Source of the DNA: Thalassia testudinum
Lineage: Eukaryota; Streptophyta; Magnoliopsida; Alismatales; Hydrocharitaceae
Length of the DNA stretch: 64,000 nucleotides
Reading direction: 5' to 3'
NCBI GenBank assembly: GCA_037157565.1
Contig: JAZHRO010000003.1
Location: forward strand, 68,760,501 to 68,824,500
Shown here: positions 35,617-48,547 of the stretch, piece by piece
Numbering within the stretch: the first letter of the stretch is position 1
Layout of the letters: each line of letters starts with the position of its first letter
The notes under the pieces: generated by a model
Seen by the model: only the letters and a program-made list of their open reading frames with translations
Told to the model about the DNA's origin: nothing
Database searches by the model: none
Made by a program: the position numbers and the translations under genes

Positions 35617-37240
35617 TGACCGGGTCGATCTTTCGCTTTTAAGTCGTTTGTAGTTTAATGTGGTGGAAAAATCGACTAATCAATTTTTAATAAGAAATAA
35701 CCACTCGCAGAGGAGCGGGTCGTTTCCACAGGGAGGCAATAACGTATTAAAATTCGCGCCACTTAAAAATGTTTGTTCGGAGTCAATTTGGACAAGAACC
35801 AAGCCAAGATTGCCTTTAGATTAAGGTTTAAGCAAGAAATAATGCTGAAATGGCAATTATGATAAACTACAGGATATTTTCCGCAATGCAGAGTGAATAG
35901 AATATGAATAAAATCTGGCAATGGCAGAAAATGTAAATTTTAATCAACGCTTTACTGTAGCAAAACAGGGGAATTTTTCCCCGTTGTCTTGCGTGACGAG
36001 GAGCCGATGGCTGGGCGCGGGAAGCTCGGCGGAGGTCCCTTGGATCAAGGGCTTCGAATCGGTGGTGACGGCGAGTCGCGCGGCGGCCGGAGGTGGCCGG
36101 ACGAGCTCCGGCGGAGGTGCTGCAGGCGGTTGTGCGTGGGTGCGCGGAGGGTCTGCGGAGGGCGCTGGCGCGCGGAGGCGTGGCTGCGGTGGTCTGCAGG
36201 CAGGCGCTGGCGTGTGCGGTGGAAGCTGCAGAGGTCGGTTGCTGGCGGTTCTGCAGGCGGTTGTGCGTGGGCACGCGGAGGGCGCTGGCGCGCGGAGGCG
36301 TGGCTGCGGTGGTCTGCAGGAGGGCGCTTGCGCGGTGGTCTGCAGGCGGTTGGCGTGTGCGGTGGAAGCTGCAGGCGGCTGTTGGAGGATGCTGCAGGCT
36401 GGTCTGCAGGCGTTGGAGGAGAGCGCGGGCTGATCTGCAGGCGTGCGCAGGTCAGCAGCCGGTGAGCGGTGGAGGGCGCAAGCGATTTGGTGGCCGGTTG
36501 GAGAGTGCAGGCTGAGGAAGTGGAGGTGAGCGGGTAACTTCAGACGTCTGGGAAATTTCCCAGACGTCTTAAGTTACTGAGAGGGTGGCTGATCAGTAGG
36601 TTGGTGACGGTGGTCGGCGATGATGGCGAGGGAGTTGCACGCTAAGGTGCTCACGGTAATGCGGGCGAGCTCCGGATGGCGGTGTGGCCTTTCACACCAC
36701 ACGCCCACGGTGGTGGAGACTCGCCGCCACGGTAGAGGCCGGCAGTGTGGAGTGGAAGAGAGAGGATCTCTCTGCACAGTGGTGGGTCGGTGGCGGAGGC
36801 CTCCTGCAGCCGGCAGCTTCCGTGCTCCTTTTATAGTGTCTTGAACAATTTTGAAATCAGCCGCCGACCAGATCCACCACATCCGCTCCCCCTTGAATGG
36901 CTTCATCACTGCAGCAGCCGGGCGTTGGAGCGGCAGCCAGCCGTTCTGAAAGAAGACGAATAAAGAAAATATTATTAAAATATTAGGGTTATTTATGTAT
37001 AGACCCTCAACTTCTATGTTAATAAAAACAATATACCTAATTGGTTATCTAATTAGATGAATGCTATTCTAAGCTAATTCTAAATGCACTTAAGATATGA
37101 ATGCAATGTATGGATTATGTAATTAGATTAAAACTATGAATTAATCTATTTACATCCTCATTTATACTAAATAAATGTTAGAATTAACCTAATGTGTAGG
37201 CACTTAAATACTTAAATAGCCCACAACTATGGGCTAATCA
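35617..37240 (-). repeat. 5' LTR of element D
   Basis: 1624 bp, the same length as the 3' LTR with no net indel. Differences are mostly C/T and G/A at CpG sites. It carries the second copies of the palindrome (36534-36577), TATA (36827-36835) and 120-bp repeat. Confidence 0.95.
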
Positions 37241-37245
37241 CCTTT

Positions 37246-37785
37246 CATTAAGGCCAATATCATTTCCCGATTTAGCTGCCCAAGGATGATCATTAGTGAT
37301 GGGGGACCTCATTTCAGGAATGCACACTTCGCCCGTCTCCTCAAAAGTCTTGGTGTCACCCACAAGGTGGCCACCTCGTATCATCAGCAAACGAGCGGAC
37401 AAGTTGAAGTGTCAAATAGGGAGATCAAATGAATTCTGGAAAAAACTGCAAGACCCGACAGGAAAGATTGGTCGAAGAAACTAGATGACTCTCTATGGGC
37501 TTACAAAATGGCTTATAAGACCCTCTTGGGTATGTCTCCCTTCCTTATAGTGTGTGGCAAAGCTTGCCATTTGCCTGTTGAGATTGAGCATAGAGCTTAT
37601 TGGCCATTTAGGAAAGCCAACATAGATCTAGAACACGCAGGCAAGGCATGCTTATTAGAACTGACTGAGCTTGAAGAATTGAGGAATGAGGCCTATGACA
37701 CTACTCAAGCTTATAAGGAACGCACTAAGGTCTTTCACGATAAACACATCCTCTGAAAAACCTTTAAGACCCACCAATGGGTCTG
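37246..37785 (+). pseudogene. pol: Element A integrase core (broken)
   Basis: In register with 30382 after D is removed. The second catalytic Asp is in [10 protein letters not shown] (37298-37300) and the Glu in [11 protein letters not shown] (37406-37408). They are separated by exactly 35 residues, the canonical DD(35)E spacing, so the core is intact at these residues. Further family text is [17 protein letters not shown] and [16 protein letters not shown]. Stops at about 37427 (in REIK*ILEK) and 37754 are CGA to TGA type. It ends with THQWV at TSD GTCTG (37781-37785). Confidence 0.92.
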
Positions 37786-39448
37786 TGTTGAACGTACGGG
37801 TTGCTACGCTAACGTGTTCGATTTTGAAAAACCTGTCGTTGTAGCTTGAAAGCGCAAAACTCGTGTTCAACAAATAAAATTTATACCGAAATGGAAATTT
37901 CGGGTCGAACACAGGGAGGCTACGTCGATCTATATTCGCAAGTATATTTTTTTAAAATTTTTTCTTGAAAAGCGAAGCGATGTAATTACAATGAAGCCAT
38001 AACAACAATCAGACTTGAAAGGGAGAGAGAGAGAGAGAAAACATGCATTCAATAATTCAAAATGTTTATACAATAAAACCAAATAAGAATTACACTAGAA
38101 AGTGGGAAATTAGCTACACTAGAAAGCAGAAAAACTCTACACTAGAAAGCTGTAAAGAAGAATGGGAGAGAGAAGTTATCCTCCTCGACGATTGCTTGGA
38201 GGACGAGTCGGACGGGATGATGCCTGGATGAAGGAGGATAGAGCGGAAGGAGGACGAAGCAGAAGAATGGGAATGGAGCAGCATGTCGTCGTCATCGCGG
38301 GATCCACTTCCGAACGAGGGACGAAAATTTGACTTTATCTCGCAAGGAGCATCCCGGGTGTGGGACAAGCTTCTCTTGAGCTTTGGAGAGGTAGAGAAGA
38401 GAAGGAAGGGATGAGAATTTCGTGTGGAGGGGGTCTCCTTTTATAGTTGCAAGTAGGGGCAATTTGGTCATTACAACTCTTAAAACATTAATTCAAGACG
38501 TTTAGTGATGGATAAAACTGTCGCTAAAGGTCTAAACGTGGGTGTAGTGAGCTGCGTGTGTGCGCCCGCTCGCTTGCCCGCACGCTCAACGCTCGCGCAC
38601 GTTCAGCCATCCTCACAATCGGACGGCTCAGATCGCGCTACGCCCGCCTCCTCAGCGCGTGCCCGATCGTGTGCGATGCTGCGTTACTGCCGCACATGCA
38701 ATAGCCCATCATCTTGATTGAGTGCACGTGGCTGTTGGATCGTGATCGTGCGGTCGATTGAAGGTGCACCTCCGCTCCAATTTCCATGTGGCGAGGCTCG
38801 AACGCACGCTCTCGCTTCGTGTTAGAGCGCTCGACCAATCCGCTGTTGGCGCGTTTGTGTCGAGCACCTAACTTCAGCGCGGGCACACCACAGCCGTTGG
38901 ATCTTGATCCAACGGTAGGGAAGGGCGAATGCAGGGGCTTCATTTGGTGCGTGCGAGTGATTGGGCGGTCGAGATGGTGCCACGTGGCACCATCTTGGCC
39001 GTCCATCTTCTGGATGATGTAAATGGTGCCACGGATGCTAGATTGACTCGATTTTTGTGTCATTAGGCTGTGATCGTCGATCCGAATCCATCCGTGCGGT
39101 CAGATTTGTTGTTTGAAGTGTGGATTTACACCATCTTAGCCCTTGATCTTCTAGGGTTCCCCGGTCACTATCTGATGCTACAGATGCCTGATTAGGGCAA
39201 TCTTGGAGTCATTGAACTCTAATCGTCGTCCTGATCACATCTGCACGATTGGATCTTCGATCTGAGGCCTCGATAAAAGGTTTGCCCTGTCCAAGCATAT
39301 AAAATGAGACAATTAACCTCCATTTTATTCAAACTACTCTAAATGCAAGATGATGCATGTTATGCAATATTTATAGCATGCAATGCAATCCTATGCTTAA
39401 GAACATGCATAAATAGACATCTTAAGTAGTGTAAACGTGCTTACATCA
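37786..39448 (-). repeat. 3' LTR of element E
   Basis: TGTTGAACGTACGG…GCTTACATCA. It contains in plus-coordinate order the U5 end, R, TATA (38437-38445, minus sense), the U3 palindrome (about 38495-38530) and the U3 block 'ggtgccacgtggcaccatct'. The 5' LTR of E, the LTRs of F and LTR G share this order. Confidence 0.92.
38437..38445 (-). promoter_or_regulatory. TATA box of E LTR
   Basis: Element-sense TATAAAAGG, about 50 bp downstream of the U3 palindrome. Counterparts in F are 53028-53036 and 59012-59020. Confidence 0.7.
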
Positions 39449-39485
39449 TACTCCCATTCCTATCTTTTGCTAGTCCCTAGCAAAA
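39449..39485 (-). other. 3' polypurine tract and hairpin of element E
   Basis: Element-sense hairpin TTTTGCTAGGGACTAGCAAAA (39465-39485), then gataggaatgggagta before the LTR. The G-run has been reduced (gggag) compared with D. Confidence 0.8.
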
Positions 39486-40837
39486 ACTATATGATATTTA
39501 TAAAAGAATTAGGTTGGATTATTTGGGCATGAGTTATTTTCAATCTTTAAGAAAATGTCTACTTAGGAACTAAACTTTCAAAGACATAACAGTGCCCGAG
39601 TATCTGCCAAAATGCAGACCGCCTCAAGCCCTCGCCTTATTCAAAGAAAATTTTATTTTTCTCTTTTTCTTCTTTTCTAATTTTTTTGGATTTTCAAGTT
39701 TTAGGGTTTAAGAGTGGCTTTCTACAGCCACTCAACTCACCCAAGATTTGATAATAACCTTAAGTTCTAAGCATCTTATTGTGAATGTGATAGACTCGTT
39801 GACCGGCAATTAAAACGGACTTCGGATTTCTATGCCTCTTGGTGACCTCAAAAAGAATTCTGCCTAAAGCTGTATCTTTACAACCGGTAGCTTTCTCCCT
39901 ACTTTTTTTTACGAGGTCAACACAGGGACGAATCCAGTGTATATCTCCTGGTTTATTCTACTTCTTCGCTTCTTCCTAAATGTTTTGGGAATTTTCAATG
40001 CATTTATTGAGCTGGGTTCTGGACAACCGGTCGATGAGCTGTTACCACCAACAACTTGCCAGCCATACTCGAGCGGCGAAGTGTGGTTTATTTCTTTTTT
40101 TTCTTTTCTTTTCTTTTCTCCTTTTCTTTTTGATCTTTTTTTTTTTTAAGTAGGTGGCTTCCCTAGTCTGAGATTTACCTAAAGGCAGCAAAAAGAGAAA
40201 GGTCCAGTGACTAGGCTCTGGACAACCTACCTATGGGCTGTTATCCACGATAACTTGCCAACCATATCACCCTAGAAGGTTCATTAGCTACCCAATTTCC
40301 GTTAGAATCGCCAAACAACGAGTCAGTGCAAAGTGTGTAGATGCTTAAAACTCAAAAATTCCCTCAAATCAGAGGGTGGGTTGATAAGTGGTGTACTTAT
40401 CACCCAAACTTATTTACTCCAATTACGATAGAATTAAGATGGTGAGGACTTGAAAGACAAATCCACATTTTAGTGGATACATGGACTGATTAAGTCCAAA
40501 GACCTGAAGGGTCTTTGTGTTCAGATCCTAATGTAAAATGTCCTAAGATTGAAAAGTCCTAATGTCCAACTAATCCTTCTAATTTTGATTTTTTTTTTAT
40601 GTATAGATAAGAAGAGAAAAACAATTTACATGAATTTCACAAAGTTGACCAAATGATTCAAAAATGAATCTACCCCCCCATGCCTAGCTGATGCAATGTC
40701 CTCATTGAAAAAGAGACATGAAAGAAAGGGTAGAATATGAAAGATGTCACCTGAATATGAAGCTCATATCAGCCTTGTGTCATATGTACAACTGTTGAGT
40801 TTAATGTCGTCAACTAGGCGAAGTCCAGCCAAAGAAG
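39486..40837 (-). other. 3' untranslated region of element E
   Basis: About 1.2 kb without genes, then the internal PPT-like block at 40672-40705 (AATGAGGACATTGC…taggcatgggggggt in element sense). The region is closely related to F 54088-55290, block by block. Confidence 0.7.
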
Positions 40838-43800
40838 TCACAGAATGGCTAGAGTAACTGTGTCTGAGACGGGTTCTAGAAGAATACGGTCAATAACAGG
40901 CTTTAGACGTTGACCATTGACTTTAAATGTGTTACCCGTCTTTGGGTCAGAAATCTGAATGGCTCCATTTGGAAAAATTTGGTCAATTATGAATGGGTCA
41001 TTCCATTTAGATCTAAGTTTGCTAGGAAAGAGCTTAAGTTTAGAATCGAATAACCAGACCTTCTGGTTTGGCTCAAAGCTCTTGCGGGAAATCAGTTGAT
41101 CATGTAGAGCTTTGGTACAAGCCTTGTAGATCTTGGCATTCTCATAAGCATCATTTCTAAGCTCCTCCAACTCAGATAGTTTGAGTGTCTTGGTCTTCCC
41201 AACTAAATTCAGATCTAAATTGCATTGTTTGATCGCCCAGAATGCCCTGTGTTCAATCTTTACGGGTAGATGGCATGCCTTGCCATACACCAAACGGAAT
41301 GGAGACATGCCGATGGGCATTTTATACGCTGTACGGTAGGCCCAAAGAGCGTCCTCAAGCTTTTGAGTCCAGTCCTTGCGATCAAGCCTAACCGTTTTCT
41401 GCATAATGTTTTTGATCTCTCGATTGGAGATCTTGGCTTGTCCATTCGTCTGGGGATGGTAAGGTGTGGAAATTCGGTGATTAACCCCGTATTTGGCCAA
41501 TAAATTCTAGAATTGGGCATTAGTAAAATGAGTGCCACCATCACTAATGATAGCCCTCGGAATCCCGAACCTACTGAAGATATTTTTCTTGACAAAATCG
41601 ATGACCACCTTGTGGTCATTAGTTCGAGTGGGAATCGCCTCAATCCATTTAGACACATAATCGACAACAACAAGAATGTACTAATGTCCAAATGAAGGGA
41701 TAAAGGGTCCCATGAAATCAATACCCAAACATCAAAAATTTCGACAGGAAGAATTGGGTTTAGGGGCATCATATCTCTCTTAGTTATGCTCCTGAGTGCC
41801 TAACATCGAGAACATGACCTTGAGAAATCCTGGGCATCCTTGAATAAAGAAGGCCAATAGAAGCGAGATTGCAAGATTTTTGCAGCCGTCTTTTTCCCGG
41901 AGAAATGTCCACCACACCTAGATGCATGGCAGAACTCGAGTATACTGTTGAATTCATTCTCCGATATACATCGACGTATAATCTGATCAGAGCCGATGCG
42001 GAACAGCTCAGGGTCCTCCCAGAAGTAGTATTTGGCCTCATATTTGAGTCTATCCTATTGTTGCTTGGTCCAATCCTGGGGGATTTGACCAACAGCCAAA
42101 TAATTAACAATGTTAGCAAACCTAGGGGTGTGGACACCTAAAACTGTAAGAATAGTTTCGTCCAGAAAAGTGTCAGCAATCGGAATGTCCGGACGAGAGG
42201 AATCACCTAGGAGTCTCAACAAATGATCCGTTACCACATTGTTTACCCCAGTTTTATCCTTGATTTCAAGATCAAATTCTTGAAGCAGAAGAATCCAATG
42301 AATAAGCTGAGGTTTAGCATCCTTTTTAGCCAAGAGATGTCTCAAGGCCAAGTGGTCGGTATAGATGATAACATGAGACCCTAAGAGATAAGCCTTGAAT
42401 TTTTCCAAAGCGAACACTACAGCTAGTAATTCCTTTTCAGTAACAGTGTAATTCCTCTGGGCTTCATCCAGAGTTTTACTAGCGTAATAGATGACAGAGG
42501 GCTTTCTATCAATTTTCTGACCCAAGACAGCCCCGACCGTGTAATCAGAAGCATCGGTCATGATCTCAAAAGGGGCTGTCCAAATTGGTGGTTGCAAAAC
42601 TGGAGCACAGGTGACTGTCGTTTTCAGGAAATCAAATGCCTTTCGGCATGATTTGTCTGAAACAAACGGCGTTTCTTTGGCAAGAAGATTGCCTAGGGGA
42701 TGAGCAACCTTCGAGAAATCCTTGATGAATCTTCGATAGAATCCCACGTGGCCAAGAAATGATCGGATCTGTTTAACAGATGTGGGAGGAGGAAGTTTAG
42801 CGATAGCATCAACCTTAGCTTTATCCACTTCAATTCCCTATTCAGAGATTACATGACCCAAAATGATGCCTTCTTGGGTCTTGAAATGACTCTTTTCCCA
42901 GCTAAGGACCAATCGTGTTTTGATACATCGCTTAAGAATCATTTCCAAATTAGCCAAACAAGAGTCAAATGATTTTCCAAAAATAGAGAAATCATCCATG
43001 AAGACTTCCTTAAACACTCCCACCATGTCAGAAAATATGCCTAGCATACACCTTTGAAAAGTCGCAGGTGCATTGCATAACCCAAAATGCATCCTACGAA
43101 AAGCAAAGGTTCTGTAGGGACAGGTGAAAGTAATTTTTTCCTAATCCTCGGGATGGATAGGAACTTGGTTGTTTCCTGAGTAGCCATCAAGAAAACAAAA
43201 GTACTTCTGCCCGGCTAATCTTTCCAAGATTTGATCAATGAAGGGTAGGGGAAAATGATCCTTTTTAGTGGCTGCATTCAGCTTCCTATAATCAATACAA
43301 ACCCTCCAAGAGGAAGCTAAACGAGTTGTGACAGATTCTCCTCTCTCGTTAATCACAATGGTAATCCCGGCTTTCTTCGAAACAATCTGCACGGGACTTA
43401 CCCAGGGACTATCAAAGATTGGATAAATAATTCCTGCATCGAGCCACTTGATGATTTCTTTCTTGACCACTTCTCGCATATTTGGATTCAATCTCCTCTG
43501 CATCTGGCAAGAAGGGTGGGATCCATCTTCCAAGAATATTCTATGATTACAGTAAGATGGCTCGATCCCCCTAAGGTCATGAATGGTCCAACCAATTGCC
43601 TCCTTATGTTCCTTCAGGACCTTGATCAATTTAATCTCTTGCTTCTTTGTCAATTTAGCACTGATAATCACAGGGAGCATCTTCTGAGGTCCAAAAAATT
43701 GATATTTCAAATTTTCAGGCAATGGTTTCAATTCGAGCTGGGGTGGGTTGATGATTGATGGTAGGGTAGATGCTGAAGATTCAACAAGAGGAAGAGGTTG

Positions 43801-44886
43801 TGAGTGAACAAAATCAATAACCTCTTCAGAAGATGGCAGGTCAGTCATAGAGGGTTGCGGGTCAAATTCGTCATCCAAGGAGGAACTTTCGATTGAAGAA
43901 ACCATCAAACAAGTTTCAATGTTTACATTATCCTCATCAAGTTCCTTAATAAATCCACAATCCTCAAATTTATTGATCGCCATAAAAATATCCAATTTCA
44001 TTCGTTGATCCCCAAAGGCGATTTCCATGCTACCGCTTTCACAATTAATGTTGTCCTTAGCGGTAGCTAGGAACAGATGCCCCAGAATGATGGGCGTGTT
44101 CCTCAGATTATCAGGTACATCCATGTCAAGGGCAAGGAAATCTATAGGAAAATAGAAATCCTTGACCTTAACTATAACATCTTCAATAACGCCTCGCGGA
44201 TTTGTGACCGAGAAGTCCGCTAACTGTAGCGTTACTGAAGTTGGCCAAAGTTCGCCTAATCCAAACTTCTCGTAAAGAGAAGTCGGAATTAGGTTGATGG
44301 ATGCACCCAGATCCAAAAGTGCTCTATCAAATGTGTAATCTCCGATGACGCAAGAAATCAATGGAGCACAAGGATCTCTCTTTTTCTTAAGAAGGTAGTG
44401 CAGGATAATAAAACTAGCCTGCTCGGAGAGTACCACCTTCCTCGGAACAGATTCTCTCGACCTACGCTTTTGTGTACATAAATCCTTTAAAAATCTTTCG
44501 TAAGCCGGTGTGTGCTTGATAGCATCAAGGAGCGGGATATTAATCTCAACATTCTTAAATAGATTCAGAAGCTCCTCATTGCTATCAACAGACTTCTTCT
44601 TCTTTGATTTGGTTAAGGCTTCAGGAAAAGGAACATGAGTCAGATCTTTGGAATCAGGTTCCTAAGCCTTAATTTCTCCTCCATAATTCTCCTCTCTCTC
44701 CTTAGGTTCTTCAAGATTCAAAAGATCAGAATAGTGTAGTTGTGGATCCTGAGTCTGCTTACCACTCCTCAAAGTGACAGAATTTGCAGATGCATAAGAA
44801 TTTGGGTCTTGGGGAGGCTTAGGAAAGATTGGAGGGGCTTGATTAGCCATGAATTGTTGATTTGCAAAAGAAGAAGAAGAGGATGA
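40838..44886 (-). pseudogene. pol: Element E pol: protease, RT, RNase H, integrase (broken)
   Basis: Domains run from high to low coordinates. The Gag-PR linker is SVTLRSGKQTQ (about 44780). PR has an intact LLDLGASINLIP (Asp codon 44311-44313) but IILGHLFLATA in place of GRPF. RT has SWRVCIDYRKLN, FPLPFIDQILERLAG and catalytic FMDDF (42988-43002). RNase H follows with [13 protein letters not shown] and [18 protein letters not shown]. The IN zinc domain is near 41870. A frameshift near 41733 separates VEIFDVW from the rest of IN. In the core the catalytic Glu is replaced by Lys ([10 protein letters not shown], codon 41432-41434), so this integrase could not act. Stops include 43139 and 42838. 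The C-terminus ends at 40838. It is better preserved than A. Confidence 0.9.
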
Positions 44887-44891
44887 GGAAC

Positions 44892-46914
44892 TGATTGCAC
44901 AGCAATCATAGGTCCTAATCAACCTAAATAATGTCTGAACCTATCTTAAATTGTGGATATTTCACTCATATCTTGCATATCATGCATTGCATCAGTCTAT
45001 TTAGAATAAGATGAGATATCCTGCTAGTTAATGGTTTTTATTGCTATTTACAGATAATAAAGTGATCCAGGATGGAGATAGCGGAATAAAGCAATAAAGG
45101 AAGAAGAAGACTGATCCAGATAAGAGGAGTGAGGAGGATAGCCTTATCCCTACCCTTAGAAACCCTAGGACAGCCTTCCCAAACCCAAAACAACCTCCAT
45201 TAGGGCACCTTAGCCTCAAAACCCAAACATGGATAGCACTATCCATGTTCCTATCCCTCTCCCAAACACTTAGGAACCAAAACCAACCTTAGAAAACACA
45301 AAACCCACTCTCCAGCACCTTTTAAGACGTCCAGACATCTGGCTGGACATCTGATTTCTACAGAATAACAATCCAGGAAGCCAAAACTCATACTGACATA
45401 GAATTGGACGTCTAATTTAGTGTCTAGACGTCCAATTTTGTAGTATAAGATGTCTGACCACTGTCCTGGACGTCTGATACTGCAGTCTGGTTCCTGATTT
45501 TGGGTGTTGGAAGCCCTAGCTTGCCTATTTTAACCTAGGAACCCCACCGGACACCCTAGGAAACCTAAGTAGAGACCTCCTAAGCCTAGTCCACTATCCA
45601 TAGCCCTACTTGTCCTATCCCTAACCCAATTGAACCATCCCATACCTAATTACGTGCATCTACAGTTGATTGGGTGCACCCGAGCCCAATTAGATCCACC
45701 CAGGATCTAATTAACTCATACCTATTAGGGTTACCCTAGCCTAATCATATGCACACATATAATTAGACTTGACCTAGACCTAATTAGGTTCACTCCTACC
45801 CAATTAGACTTTCCTAAGCTTAATTAGGTCCACACCCACTTAATCTAGATTGACCCAACCTATTTAGCACCTAATCCTACCAAAACCCACAACCTAGCCC
45901 TACGAAAAACACACACACGCACACCTTCCCATTTTACTCCCACCAAACCCATGCACACTCTCTTGGAAACCCTAAAAACTTGTGTCAAACCTAGATCCAA
46001 AGATTATGGCATTTGCTATTTTTGGAGCCACCAAAAGTGGCAACCAAATGGAGCCTTCCATAAGGGCAAAGAGAGAGCTACGAAATTGGACCATCTCTCC
46101 ATACACTCTCCCATCCATACTCTCCACTCTAAACTTGCTTCCACCCTCCAAAACCTTAAGGCCGTCCTCCTCATCCTCCTCCAAGGCTCCATGGACGGCT
46201 AGCTAGAGAAGCTTCTCTCCAAAGCTTCAAGGACGGCCATTGGTAGAGAAAGGGAGCAACACCCTCCTCTCTCCACTTGGGTGCACTAGCCCCCATCTTC
46301 TTCTTCTTCTTGGACGGCCATGAAGGCTCACCCATAGCCTCTTGTGGCCAACCATCTCTTTTGGTAGGCGTGTAGACGGGTTTGCATACCCAAGGTCTAG
46401 CCTACACCCTCACACAAGGCCGATGGCCCTAGTGGCAACTTTCCGGCGTGAGGGATTTTCTTCTATTTATCTGCTTTCTAGTGTAGATGATGTGTGATAA
46501 ATTTCTATGCATAAATAATGTTTCTGTGATTGATTGTCCTCATGTTTGCTTGCTTATATGACACTTTGGTTTGTTCACACCATGCACGGCCACCATGGCC
46601 TCATTTAGATGCACATAGTCACTTAGGTTTTTTCTAGTTTATCTAGATCTAGGTTTCAATTCTCTTTTCGAAATAAAAAAAATCAAAAACACAAAAAGAC
46701 AAAAATAGTAGCTTAGGTTAGATTTAGGTTATAAAAGCCAATCCAAATCTCGATTCGTTTTCACACCTCCCAGAGACGAACGACCGGGACTCAAGTTCTA
46801 AAAAGAATAAAGATCTATGAGAGTTTCATTATCACAAATATCTTTGACGAGTGGTTTTTGCGACTATACTACGATTTCCAACGATTTCAAAATACGCGAT
46901 TTCCACTCTCGTCA
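44892..46914 (+). mobile_element. Solo LTR H between gag and pol of element E
   Basis: 2023 bp, TGATTGCACAGC…CACTCTCGTCA, with a perfect 5-bp duplication GGAAC (44887-44891 and 46915-46919). Removing it rejoins the E Gag-PR linker. The 3' part has 'gggactcaagtt' and 'ttttgcgactatactacgat' stretches similar to the U5 ends of the other OTA LTRs here, so plus sense is likely. It contains several GACGTC(T/C) boxes at about 45320-45480 and a repetitive 'ctaattaggtt' segment at 45600-45850. No coding region is seen. Confidence 0.85.
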
Positions 46915-46919
46915 GGAAC

Positions 46920-48547
46920 CCTACTCAACCACCTGAGCATGTGCGTGTGGGTCCCTCTGATTTTCGTACCCATGGGCTTGGTTGCCCGAATTCATAATAT
47001 TTCGTGGGTTGGGTACGGGTTGGGATGGTAGAGATCCGGGTTGACGAGAGTTAGCAATGAGCCCAGACTGCAAGTTATCCGCGAGGTTTTCATTTGTTGC
47101 ATGAGCTGGAGCATGGATCCTTGCATCTCTACCATTTGTCGGTTCAAATCAGCCTGCCCTGCGAGTTGACGAGCATTCCAAGCTGGCTGATTGACCTGAT
47201 TCGAAGGCAACTGAGTATATACTTGACCCTGACCCATTGGTCATTGTGGAGCATAGTTGCCGGGTCGGAATTGGGTCTATTACCCTGAGTTTTTCCAAGA
47301 GAAGTTAGGGTGGTTTCTCTGACCCGAATTATAAGCATTAGAGTAGGGGTTGGATCTAACATTTTCTTGTATAGCACAGACATCCCCATAGGGTGAGGAT
47401 GGAGAGAAAGAAAGGAAGGATCAGAAAAACTGGGATCAAAGGCCCCAGTTTGGAACTAGTGGGGTTCCGAAAAATGCTAACTCACAGGTTGAGCCGCATC
47501 GAGTTGATTCACGAACTCCCGTCTAGAAGGAGCTCGTGATCAGTGGAATCCCGAATTTTGGGATTGAGTGGATCGAGAGTTGTTCATAGAATTGCCAGCC
47601 ATCCACTCTTCCATTCTCTTAGCAACCAAGTCCACCTTATCAAGTTTGTTACAAATCAATTCCATATCAAATGAATGAGAGTCATGGACTTCATTGACAT
47701 TTGATCTGGGCTGCTGGGATCGGTTAAATGTATCCATGGAGGCATGATTGACTGAATTCTCACTAATTTCCTCAAATAAATCATGTGCACTATCTGCATC
47801 TTTATTGAGGAAATTGCCTCTGTAAGAAGCATCCACATGATTTCTGAGTTGCTCAGTCAACCCATGATAGAAGATCTGCACGAGTTGCCATTTCGGCACC
47901 TCGTGGTGTGGACACCACCGTAATAAGTCCTGGAATCGCTCCTAGGCCACATGAAACTGCTCCCCCGACCGTTGGGTAAAGGTAGTGATTTCCCGTCTCA
48001 AAGCATTGGTACGTCCGACTGGGAAGAATTTCTTCAGAAAGGCCGATTTCAACTCATTCCAAGTTGTAATTGGTCTTCCTATTGTCCTATACCAATGCGC
48101 GGCCTTATCCCTAAGAGAGTGGGAAAAGAGCCTCATGATCATTTTCTCCTCGTTTACGTTTCATGCCTTGGTGGTCTGGACCAAAGTGGTCAAGTCCTCC
48201 AAGTGCTGAAATGGATCTTCAGAGCCAAACCCATGATAATGTTTAATCAGGCTTAACACCTGGGGCTTGATTTCTATATCATCGGCTGGAATCTGGACAC
48301 CGAGACGCTCCCCGTAATTTGAAGGAGCATAAAAATCCTTCAAGGGCTGAGCGCCCTGCATTCTCTAGAACCATTCCTACATTCTCTGCATTTGTTCCAG
48401 CTGCCTTCGAAATTCTTCCTATGGATTTCTAAGCAGAGGAGGCTGTTGGTCGGCCATGGAATCAATTTGACCAAAATCCAATTTGCACCTCCTAGAATAC
48501 TCTAATGGTCCTTCCAATCGGGGATTCAATGACCGTCTTCCTAGCAT
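46920..48547 (-). pseudogene. gag: Element E Gag (broken)
   Basis: Start MLGRRSLNPRLE at 48547, homologous to the MFGRRSQNP start of B's Gag. Core: GSEDPFQHLEDLTTLV, LFSHSLRDKAAHWYRTIGRP, FFPVGRTNALRREITTF, VPKWQLVQIFYHGL and NHVDASYRGNFLNKD. Several stops occur (for example after NP, RM and VA near 48420, 48370 and 47940). A frameshift near 47400-47300 moves the QRNHPNFSW-like part and the coiled Gln/Met-rich tail (LNRQMVEMQGSMLQLMQQM, 47150-46990) to another frame. Solo LTR H begins directly after. Confidence 0.87.

Larger units (their letters stand above)
30383..37240 (-). mobile_element. Element D: young non-autonomous LTR retrotransposon with an orphan ORF
   Basis: 6858 bp, minus strand, flanked by the perfect target duplication CCTTT (30378-30382 and 37241-37245). 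Both LTRs are exactly 1624 bp and differ by roughly 15-20 substitutions by eye, about 1%. PBS and PPT are intact. The 3.6-kb internal region encodes no gag, PR, RT, RNase H or IN, only an unrecognised ORF. D therefore needs proteins from another element. It is the most recently inserted full-length element in the window. Confidence 0.93.
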
